A DNA stretch of 5,741 nucleotides from Verrucomicrobiota bacterium (GTDB taxonomy: Bacteria; Verrucomicrobiota; Verrucomicrobiae; Chthoniobacterales; UBA10450): assembly GCA_003219495.1 (NCBI GenBank), contig QHOZ01000149.1, positions 1,607 through 7,347 of the forward strand. Reading direction: 5' to 3'. The position numbers and the translations under genes were made by a program. Within the stretch, counting starts at the first letter, position 1, and each line of letters opens with the position of its first letter. Below are positions 1 through 5,741 of this stretch, piece by piece. A model generated the notes under the pieces. The model did not search any database and was not told the DNA's origin. It saw nothing but the letters and a program-made list of their open reading frames with translations.

Positions 1-1293
1 ATCTACTCGCACTGGTTGGAGCCGCGCATTCTATTTAAGTACTACGGATTCTGGTGGGTCCATCCCTGGCCGGGCAATTGGCTCTACATTCATTGGGGCG
101 CGCTTGGCCTCTTCGCGTTTTTTGTCACGATCGGATTTCTCTACCGAATCAGCGCGGCGCTGATGTTTCTCAGCTACGCCTATTTTTTCCTGCTCGAGGA
201 AGTCTGGTATGTGAATCACACCTACTTGCTCTGCCTCTTTTGCTTTCTTCTGATCTTTGTTCCGGCGCATCGCGCCTTTTCGATCGACAGCTGGCTGCGA
301 CCTTCCTTGCGCTCGAATACCGCGCCCGCGTGGTCGCTCTGGCTTCTTCGATTTCAAATCAGCGTCGTTTATTTTTTCGCCGGGTTCGTCAAACTTTCGC
401 CCGATTGGCTGCGCGGGGAACCAATTCGCTATCAATTGTCGCAAGCCGCCGCCGCTTCCGAAATCCCGCAGTTCTTCTCCCGTGAATCGTTCGTTTATCT
501 TCTCAGTTACGGCGGAATGTTTTTCGATCTGCTGATCGTGCCGCTGCTCTTATGGCGGCGGACCCGCTTCGCCGCGTTTTGCGTCGCAGTTTTCTTCCAT
601 TTCACAAATGCGCTTTGGCAGCCGATCGGAATTTTTCCATGGCTGGCGATCGCGGCGACGGCTTTGTTTTTGGCGCCCGATTGGCCGCGCCGGGTTTTGC
701 GCGCCTTGCGAATCACACGATCGACATTCGCCGCTCCAATGTTCACGGAATCGGTCGCGTCATCACGCGCACGGGAGCGATTCGTTCTTGGCGGTTTGGC
801 GATTTACGCCGCGATCCAAATTTTTTTGCCGCTCCGGCATTTGCTGTGGCGCGGCGGGATCGAATGGACCTGGGCCGAGCATCGCTTCAGTTGGCGAATG
901 TTTCTGCTCGCTTACTCATCGGACGCGCATTTTTACGTGACCGATCCAAACAGCGGTAACTCGACCGCGATTAATCTCAGCGATTTCCTGACGCCGCGGC
1001 AAATCCCGAATATGGGTTACTTGCCGGATCTCCCGCTGCAATTCGCGCATTATCTCGCAACGACGATGCCGCGATGGGGTACTAAGCCGCTCACGGTGCA
1101 GGCGCGCATTTACGTCGCGATCAACGGACGCAAGCCCGTTCTCTATTTAGATCCGATTGTCGATCTTGCGGCGCAACAACGAACGTTCGGGAGGCCGACT
1201 TGGTTGCGGTGGAATGACGAACCGCTTCCGCCAAGTGGAAAACGCTACCAACAAGATTTGATGGGCACGTTTTTCTCCAGCAAATCGGATTGA
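1..1293 (+). CDS. Vitamin K-dependent gamma-carboxylase-like (VKGC/HTTM) membrane protein, 5'-truncated by window edge
   Basis: The frame is open from the first base, and family alignment runs through it, so the gene begins upstream. The TTG at 16 is only the first in-window start-like codon; residues below count from it. By comparison with human GGCX, roughly the first 60-90 residues, including the first membrane helix, are missing. Hydrophobic segments lie near residues 23-60, 69-84, 105-124, 158-180, 185-220 and 256-273, followed by a soluble C-terminal region of ~150 residues. VNHTYL (66-71) matches GGCX WNNHSYL, placing His68 at the essential His160. FAGFVKLSPDW (121-131) matches FIAGVKKLDADW, placing Lys126 at the catalytic base Lys218. 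HRFSW (289-293), VAIN (367-370) and LDPIVDL (378-384) match later GGCX segments. The protein stops soon after, so it lacks the long GGCX lumenal tail. GGCX uses reduced vitamin K, O2 and CO2 to carboxylate glutamate; the bacterial substrate is unknown. Family assignment is firm, activity is inferred. Confidence 0.88.
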   Translation: MYSHWLEPRILFKYYGFWWVHPWPGNWLYIHWGALGLFAFFVTIGFLYRISAALMFLSYAYFFLLEEVWYVNHTYLLCLFCFLLIFVPAHRAFSIDSWLRPSLRSNTAPAWSLWLLRFQISVVYFFAGFVKLSPDWLRGEPIRYQLSQAAAASEIPQFFSRESFVYLLSYGGMFFDLLIVPLLLWRRTRFAAFCVAVFFHFTNALWQPIGIFPWLAIAATALFLAPDWPRRVLRALRITRSTFAAPMFTESVASSRARERFVLGGLAIYAAIQIFLPLRHLLWRGGIEWTWAEHRFSWRMFLLAYSSDAHFYVTDPNSGNSTAINLSDFLTPRQIPNMGYLPDLPLQFAHYLATTMPRWGTKPLTVQARIYVAINGRKPVLYLDPIVDLAAQQRTFGRPTWLRWNDEPLPPSGKRYQQDLMGTFFSSKSD

Positions 1294-1392
1294 ATTTTAA
1301 AGTTCAGCGACTTGGCATCGCGGTTGCTTTTAGAGAAATCGCAAAGCTAGGAAGTCACTTACACTGAACTGAACGGTTCCTCAGCTTCAGCA

Positions 1393-1423
1393 GCGCGGCC
1401 ACTTGTTGGCCGCGCTTTTTTTT
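1393..1423 (+). terminator. Rho-independent terminator of the carboxylase-like gene
   Basis: A perfect 8-bp GC stem, GCGCGGCC (1393-1400) with GGCCGCGC (1408-1415), closes a 7-nt loop ACTTGTT and is followed directly by eight T (1416-1423). An A-T pair (1392/1416) could extend it. The T run is only on the plus-strand side, so it ends transcription from the left gene, giving a 3' untranslated region of about 100 nt. It has no U-tract for the minus-strand cluster arriving from the right. Confidence 0.9.
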
Positions 1424-1424
1424 G

Positions 1425-1439
1425 GGAACATGATGTTCC
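1425..1439. repeat. Perfect 7-bp palindrome in convergent intergenic region
   Basis: GGAACAT and ATGTTCC are exact inverted copies around a single central G, immediately after the T run of the terminator. The one-base centre makes it a poor RNA hairpin and more like a symmetric protein-binding half-site pair. It lies between two gene ends rather than near a promoter, so no regulatory role can be assigned. Confidence 0.4.
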
Positions 1440-1446
1440 ATCCGGT

Positions 1447-1468
1447 TGCGCTCGCTTGCTCGAGCGCA
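1447..1468 (-). other. Hairpin downstream of the RND pump gene, no U-tract
   Basis: TGCGCTCG (1447-1454) and CGAGCGCA (1461-1468) form a perfect 8-bp stem with a 6-nt loop. It begins 13 nt past the stop codon of the minus-strand pump gene, where a terminator or 3'-end stabilising structure would be expected. On the minus strand the sequence after the stem is ACCGGATGG, with no T run, so it is not a canonical intrinsic terminator. It could be a 3' end trimming barrier, or chance. Confidence 0.45.
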
Positions 1469-1481
1469 GAGCAATTCACGA

Positions 1482-4040
1482 TCAACGCGTTGCCGGCTCG
1501 AGCTCTGGTGTAAGATCGACATCTTCGCTCGTCTCTTCCGTTTCGGAATCCATTAGAGACTTCTCGTGATGCTCTTTCGCGATGAGCATGTAGAGCGACG
1601 GAACGATGAACAGCGTGAAGATGGTTCCGATCGTCATTCCGCCGACGAGCACGAGACCGATGGAGTTTCTCGCGGCGGCGCCAGCGCCGGTAACCATTGT
1701 TAATGGAAAGTGACCGGCCACGGTCGCGACGCTCACCATCATGATCGGTCGCAAACGAAGACGCGCGGCTTGCCCGACGGCCGTGAGTTTCGCGACACCC
1801 TGACGTTGTAATTCGTTCGCAAATTGCACGATCAGGATGCCGTTTTTCGAAACCAGACCCACGAGCGTGACCAGGCCGACCTGAGAGTAAATGTTGAACG
1901 ACGTCGTCCATCCGTCGGTAAAAAATTTACCGAACGGCATTTTCAGAAACATGAACAAGCCCGCGCCGAAAAGCGCGAGCGGAACGGAGCCAAGCAGAAT
2001 AATAAACGGATCGCGGAAGCTGTTGAACTGCGCCGCGAGCACGAGAAAGATCAAAACAAGCGCGAGGATGAACACGCCGAGGAATTTGTCGCCTTCAGTG
2101 CGCAACTGGCGCGAGCTGCCGGTGTAATCAAGCACGTAACCGGTCGGCAGAATTTTGTGGGCCTCGTCTTCAAGAAACTTCAGCGTTGAATCGATCGAGC
2201 CGGTCGGAACTCCGGTAATCGTGACGGCGTTGAGCTGCTGCATCCGATTCAATGAACGGGCGACGGTGGTGTGTTTGATGGTGGCAATGGTGCTCAGCGG
2301 AATGAGCTGATTGTTAGGCCCGGTGACGTAGATGTTCTCGATCTGTTCCGGATTGAGCCGGTCCACGCGTTTGATCTGCGGGATCACTTTGTAGCTCAAT
2401 CCCTCCATGTTGAAGCGATTGACGAAATTGCCGCCGATGCTCGCTGCTAAGTCGGCGCCGACCTGCTGCATGTTCAGACCCATCGTCGAAACTTTGTCGT
2501 GATCGAAAACGATCTGCGCCTGCGGCTGATCGATCTTGGTGTCGACGTCTCCGAATTGAAAAACGTGCGCTTGCATCGCTTTCTGGAAAATTTGTTTTGC
2601 GAAATCAAGAATGCGTTCGTGGTTGGCCGTCGAAGCGATGACGAAACTGATCCCGAAATTCTCAGAGCCGGGGAGCGGGTCGGGCATGATCGGGAACATT
2701 TGAATGCCGGGAATGGCGCCGAGCTTCTGTTGAATGACGGGCAGATAATCCTTGGTCGGTGTCTTTCGTGTGCCCCACGGTTTCAAAACCATTCCACCGA
2801 AGCCGAAGCTCGGATTCGTGATTTGGAAAGTGAATCGCGTGTCCGGGATATCCTTAAAAACTTTTCCGGCCGCATCCGCGTAACGAATCGTGTCATCGAT
2901 CGTGGCGTTTGCCGGCGCGGTAATAATTCCGAAGATCACTCCCTGATCTTCTTTGGGCGCGAGTTCTTTGGTCGCCGCTTTCGGGATCGCCATGTACATG
3001 AAAATCGTAATGAGCGAGATGCCGGCCCAAACTGCGTCAACGGCCGGCCGCGCCTGCAATGTTCGGTCCAGATGGCTGCCGTACCATTCGCGGAAACGAT
3101 CGAACGTCCGATCGACCCAACCTTTGAAACCGGTGTCGACGTGATGCGCCGGCAACAGATGCGCCGACATCATCGGTGAGAGAACTAATGCGACCACGCC
3201 GGATATGAAGACCGCGCCGGCCAAGGTTAGCGCGAATTCACGGAACAACGCGCCGGTTAATCCGCCCTGCATCGCAATCGGTGTGTAAACCGCCGCGAGC
3301 GTGATCGTCATCGCGATAATCGGTCCGATCAGTTCGCGTGCGCCGACCAATGCCGCGTTCATGCGCGACATTCCTTCGGCGATGTGCCGTTCGATGTTTT
3401 CGACGACAACGATTGCGTCGTCGACCACCAGTCCGACCGAAAGCACGATCGCTAGCAGCGTGAGCAAGTTCAGGGTGAAGCCAAGGACCTGCATCAAGAA
3501 CAGCGCGCCGATGAGCGAGATCGGGATCGCGACGATTGGAATGACGACGGAGCGGACTGATCCGAGGAACAGGAAGATCACGAGCATCACGATCAACAAT
3601 GTGTCGATCAGAGTCTTCACGACTTCGTGGATCGCATCGTTGATGTAAGCCGTCGCGTCGTAGGCCATTTCGGCTTGCATGCCGGTCGGCAGTTCTTTTT
3701 TGATTTGCTCGAGCTCGACTCGAACTCGCCTGATCACATCGATGGAGTTCGCGTTGGGCAAAACGTAAATTCCCATGAACACCGCCTTCTTGCCGGAGAA
3801 TCGCACTTCGGAGTTATAATCCTCCGCACCGAGCACAACGTCGGCGATGTCGCCAATTCTAACGAGCGTGCCTTTGTCCTGCTTGACTACAAGTTGTCTA
3901 AATTGATCTGCAGTGTGGAGATCCGTGTTCGCAGTCAGATTGACCTGAAGCAGGGATCCTTTTGTGCTGCCGACCGCCGCCAGAAAATTATTTTTCGTGA
4001 GCGCATTACGAACGTCGGCCGGCGAAATATTCAACGCCAA
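1482..4040 (-). CDS. RND efflux permease, C-terminal fragment (TM2-TM12, most of both periplasmic halves)
   Basis: This 852-residue frame opens at a TTG (4040) that is an in-frame leucine codon of the broken pump rather than a convincing start. It contains the rest of porter subdomain PN2, membrane helices from ~142 (ACR_tran family), the second periplasmic loop (~355-645) and the C-terminal helices (~650-820). The proton-relay pair in GLVVDDAIVVVENIERH is Asp207-Asp208 (AcrB Asp407/408). Lys732 in VSKNGILIV matches Lys940, and Arg762 matches Arg971. Val769 (in MMVSV) falls where AcrB has Thr978, an unusual loss. A loop with FFTDGW before NIYSQVG (~701-717) is longer than in AcrB. The tail (~828-852) is acidic and polar, cytoplasmic by prediction. 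Such pumps exchange protons for drugs or other amphiphiles; the substrate cannot be read here. Without the N-terminal part it should not assemble. Confidence 0.85.
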   Translation of the reverse strand: MALNISPADVRNALTKNNFLAAVGSTKGSLLQVNLTANTDLHTADQFRQLVVKQDKGTLVRIGDIADVVLGAEDYNSEVRFSGKKAVFMGIYVLPNANSIDVIRRVRVELEQIKKELPTGMQAEMAYDATAYINDAIHEVVKTLIDTLLIVMLVIFLFLGSVRSVVIPIVAIPISLIGALFLMQVLGFTLNLLTLLAIVLSVGLVVDDAIVVVENIERHIAEGMSRMNAALVGARELIGPIIAMTITLAAVYTPIAMQGGLTGALFREFALTLAGAVFISGVVALVLSPMMSAHLLPAHHVDTGFKGWVDRTFDRFREWYGSHLDRTLQARPAVDAVWAGISLITIFMYMAIPKAATKELAPKEDQGVIFGIITAPANATIDDTIRYADAAGKVFKDIPDTRFTFQITNPSFGFGGMVLKPWGTRKTPTKDYLPVIQQKLGAIPGIQMFPIMPDPLPGSENFGISFVIASTANHERILDFAKQIFQKAMQAHVFQFGDVDTKIDQPQAQIVFDHDKVSTMGLNMQQVGADLAASIGGNFVNRFNMEGLSYKVIPQIKRVDRLNPEQIENIYVTGPNNQLIPLSTIATIKHTTVARSLNRMQQLNAVTITGVPTGSIDSTLKFLEDEAHKILPTGYVLDYTGSSRQLRTEGDKFLGVFILALVLIFLVLAAQFNSFRDPFIILLGSVPLALFGAGLFMFLKMPFGKFFTDGWTTSFNIYSQVGLVTLVGLVSKNGILIVQFANELQRQGVAKLTAVGQAARLRLRPIMMVSVATVAGHFPLTMVTGAGAAARNSIGLVLVGGMTIGTIFTLFIVPSLYMLIAKEHHEKSLMDSETEETSEDVDLTPELEPATR

Positions 4041-4575
4041 GAATGTCCGCCTTTTGCACGCCCCCGACCGCGGTCAGACGCGGTTGCACCAGGCGAACCA
4101 AATAGTCAGTCACCTGGTTAGGCTCGAGAATGTTGGACGTGAAGCTCAGATACGCGGATGCGATTTGCGAGTCGGCCGGTTGAATCGCGATCACCGGAAT
4201 CTCGGCTTCCGGTGGGAGATCGCGCCGGATCGCGTCAACCTTGGAGCTGATATCCGAAAGCGCCTTGTTCGCGTCGTAATTCAGTTTCAGGCGCGCAGTG
4301 ATTGTCGGAACGCTTTGCTGACTTTGCGATTGGATGTAATCGATTCCGTCCGCGGCCGCGATCGCGCGCTCGAGCGGAGTGGTGATGAATCCGCGAACGA
4401 GCTCGGCATCGGCGCCGATGTACGCGGTGGTGACCGTGATCGATGCGATATCGCTGCGAGGATATTGACGAACGTTGATCGTCTTCATCGCCTGCAATCC
4501 GGCGATGAGAATCACAAAGCTCACCACCATCGCGAGCACCGGCCGTTTGATGAAAAGATCGGTGAATGATTTCAT
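4006..4575 (-). CDS. RND efflux permease, N-terminal fragment (TM1 and start of porter domain)
   Basis: This 189-residue frame starts at ATG (4573-4575), 13 nt after the adaptor stop codon. No clear Shine-Dalgarno lies in that gap, so translational coupling or a leaderless-type signal is likely. The start is well supported: MKSFTDLFIKRPV followed by TM1 (~12-30) and NVRQYPRSD is the classic HAE-1 opening. SVPTITARLKLNYDANKAL, KVDAIRRDLPPEAEIPVI and the QVTDYLVRLVQPRL stretch belong to porter subdomains PN1 and PN2. Family register ends at Gly180; the last nine residues (VEYFAGRRS) are out of frame. The fragment has one membrane helix and an incomplete porter domain, so it is not expected to work alone. 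Its last 35 nt overlap the next frame. Confidence 0.85.
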   Translation of the reverse strand: MKSFTDLFIKRPVLAMVVSFVILIAGLQAMKTINVRQYPRSDIASITVTTAYIGADAELVRGFITTPLERAIAAADGIDYIQSQSQQSVPTITARLKLNYDANKALSDISSKVDAIRRDLPPEAEIPVIAIQPADSQIASAYLSFTSNILEPNQVTDYLVRLVQPRLTAVGGVQKADILGVEYFAGRRS

Positions 4576-4588
4576 CAGCGTCGCGAAA

Positions 4589-5741
4589 TCAGGAGTCGAC
4601 CGGCTTTGGATTTAGCTGCGGTTTCGGGGCGAGCTCGTTGTTAATCGTCACCGACATTCCGTTGCGCAACTTGAAAACGCCAGTGCTGACGATTGTTTCG
4701 CCGGCCTTGAGGCCTTCAGTGATCGAAATAAAATCGCCGCGCGCTTCGCCGATTCGCACAAACTGCTGCCGGATCGCTTGCCCCTCTTTGCCCGTTTTCT
4801 CGTCCTTCTTTTTCTCGATCACGTAAACGGAATCGCCGAACGGCGCATAGGAAACCGCTGAACCGGGAATGACCAGCGTCTTGTGTTTTTCAGGCAGCAC
4901 GACCTCGACCTTGGCAAACATGCCGGGTCGCAACGCGTGGTCCGAATTTTCGAAAGTCGCTTGCAGCGAAACATTGCGCGTCACGGAATCGATCATCGAA
5001 TTAATCGCGGTCAGCTTCCCTTTGAATTCGCGACCGGGGATGGCGTCGCTGAGAAGGCGCACTTCGAGATCGTTCGAGAGCTTCGCCAAATCCTGCTGTG
5101 GTAGCGCAAAATCGACATACAACGGATCGAGCGCCGTCAGCTGAACGATCGGTTGCCGCGCATCGATCGATTGGCCGATGTTCACCTGGCGAATGCCGAG
5201 CTGCCCGTCGAAAGGCGCGCGCACTTCTTTCTTCCCGACAAGCCCTTCCTTTTGCTTGAACTTGGATTCCGCGGCGTCGAGTTCTGCTTTTGAAATCACC
5301 CTGCGCCTTGCCAGATCGCGCGTGCGCTCCAGATCGTTTCTCGCCAATTCCAAATCAGCGTCTTCCGAAGGCGTAGCCAGTTTCACGAGAACATCTCCTT
5401 TTTTTGCTTCACCGCCGTTTTGGAAATGGATTTCGGCGACAACGCCGCCGAGCTCAGCTGCAACCACCGCGCCTTGAACCGCCGAAACCGATCCGACCGC
5501 GGAAAGCGTCGGCGCCCAATCTTCTTCTTTCACGACTGCGCTTGAAACCGTAGTGGGCGGCATCGCGAACGGCGACGACATCATCTTTTTGAATTGCGAC
5601 GTCTTCACCGTCAGCAGCAGCGCAAAAACGCACAGCACACCGAAGATTGCGCCCCCTGTCGTCCACCCGCCGCGGATGCCGATTATAGCCAGCGCCCCGA
5701 AGACGGCCACCAGCACAACCAATGCAGCAGCAACGATTCCC
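4589..5741 (-). CDS. RND periplasmic adaptor (membrane fusion protein, HlyD/AcrA-type), start uncertain or off the window
   Basis: This adaptor links the inner-membrane RND pump to an outer-membrane channel across the periplasm. Residues count from a TTG at 5722; the frame stays open to the window edge. A hydrophobic anchor (~24-38) is followed by TTVSSAVVKEEDWAPTLSAVG (58-77, strand of the membrane-proximal domain). Lipoyl half-motifs are AAELGGVVAEIHFQNGG (88-104) and RAPFDGQLGIRQVNIGQS (168-185). Between them is a coiled-coil hairpin (~119-165), short for the family. The beta-barrel (~200-280; ALRPGMFAKVEV) and membrane-proximal end (~283-360) close it, with a proline-rich tail. No lipobox is visible, so it is anchored by its N-terminal helix. 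The only in-frame ATGs near the N-terminus (codons 47-48) lie after the anchor, so the true start is TTG/GTG or upstream. It is co-oriented with and 13 nt before the pump gene, so one operon is likely. Confidence 0.88.
   Translation of the reverse strand, partial: GIVAAALVVLVAVFGALAIIGIRGGWTTGGAIFGVLCVFALLLTVKTSQFKKMMSSPFAMPPTTVSSAVVKEEDWAPTLSAVGSVSAVQGAVVAAELGGVVAEIHFQNGGEAKKGDVLVKLATPSEDADLELARNDLERTRDLARRRVISKAELDAAESKFKQKEGLVGKKEVRAPFDGQLGIRQVNIGQSIDARQPIVQLTALDPLYVDFALPQQDLAKLSNDLEVRLLSDAIPGREFKGKLTAINSMIDSVTRNVSLQATFENSDHALRPGMFAKVEVVLPEKHKTLVIPGSAVSYAPFGDSVYVIEKKKDEKTGKEGQAIRQQFVRIGEARGDFISITEGLKAGETIVSTGVFKLRNGMSVTINNELAPKPQLNPKPVDS

Larger units (their letters stand above)
1482..4575 (-). 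pseudogene. RND efflux pump gene (HAE-1/AcrB type) broken by an apparent out-of-frame deletion
   Basis: The two minus-strand frames 4006-4575 and 1482-4040 are consecutive parts of one inner-membrane RND transporter. The upstream frame reads in family register up to ADILG (residues 176-180), then nine unrelated residues and TAA. The downstream frame resumes in register at ALNISPADVR. Intact relatives carry about 17 residues between these points (a stretch of the GGRxFAMRIWLDPxRMA kind, recalled from the family). The in-register parts sum to about 1031 residues, and adding 17 gives the usual ~1040-1050. The downstream reading frame starts one base later, so a loss of 3n+2 bases, about 50, explains both gap and shift. 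A plain indel or programmed frameshift would not restore the missing strand of the porter domain. The remainder looks well conserved, so the lesion is either recent or an assembly fault. Confidence 0.78.

Noticed and set aside
16..18. TTG as the true start of the carboxylase-like protein
   Set aside because: The frame is open to base 1, and GGCX-type alignment requires an N-terminal helix and more residues upstream; the gene is cut by the window edge.
196..228. Apparent Lys-to-Glu loss of the catalytic base near EEVWYVNHTYL
   Set aside because: This segment matches the GGCX His160 region (LDKTSWNNHSYL), not the Lys218 region. The Lys218 equivalent lies at 391-393 and is kept.
1425..1439. LexA-like operator (GAAC...GTTC)
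   Set aside because: The spacing is five bases, not the four of the Gram-positive-type GAAC-N4-GTTC box, and it lies between two gene ends, not at a promoter.
1387..1911. Minus-strand open frame of 174 codons over the end of the pump gene
   Set aside because: It is an Arg/His-rich shadow in another frame of the RND coding sequence that crosses the intergenic hairpins; no domain is recognisable.
2499..3179. Plus-strand open frame of 226 codons antisense to the pump
   Set aside because: It is rich in Arg/Asp/Glu with no family resemblance and lies wholly opposite strongly conserved RND codons, as expected of a codon-bias shadow. The same holds for the other overlapping plus-strand frames between 1824 and 5477.
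4025..4045. Programmed ribosomal frameshift producing a full pump
   Set aside because: No slippery run or following structure is evident at the joint, and a shift would still leave about 17 conserved porter-domain residues missing.
5630..5641. Lipoprotein lipobox around the Cys in GVLCVF of the adaptor
   Set aside because: The residue before Cys is Leu rather than Gly/Ala/Ser, and the Cys sits inside the hydrophobic anchor instead of at its end.

Overview
The window holds three loci from a Gram-negative bacterium: a plus-strand gene cut by the left edge, converging on a minus-strand two-gene efflux cluster cut by the right edge. RND pumps with periplasmic adaptors imply an outer membrane. 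The moderately GC-rich coding style, non-ATG starts, no clear Shine-Dalgarno before the pump gene and a vitamin K carboxylase-type protein would fit a Verrucomicrobiota-, Acidobacteriota- or Planctomycetota-like soil or aquatic bacterium. That placement is a guess from style, not from a marker gene.

Left part (1-1293, plus strand): the C-terminal ~430 residues of a membrane protein of the vitamin K-dependent gamma-glutamyl carboxylase (VKGC/GGCX, HTTM domain) family. The positions matching the human catalytic lysine (Lys218) and essential histidine (His160) are both kept. The gene is followed after ~100 nt by a strong intrinsic terminator (1393-1423).

Middle (1294-1481): a 188-nt convergent intergenic region without a gene. 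It holds the plus-strand terminator and two further perfect inverted repeats.

Right part (1482-5741, minus strand): a periplasmic adaptor (membrane fusion protein) gene followed 13 nt later by an inner-membrane RND pump gene of the HAE-1/AcrB type. The pump gene is broken. Its first ~180 codons and last ~850 codons lie in different frames, and a conserved stretch of about 17 codons in the porter domain is absent at the join. This looks like an out-of-frame deletion of roughly 50 nt, real or an assembly error. The proton-relay residues Asp-Asp and Lys are kept, but the position matching AcrB Thr978 reads as valine. No outer-membrane factor (TolC-like) gene and no regulator is visible.

I see no previously undescribed multi-gene system, mobile element, CRISPR array or RNA gene. 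The points most worth a second look are the bacterial VKGC homologue and the broken pump gene.
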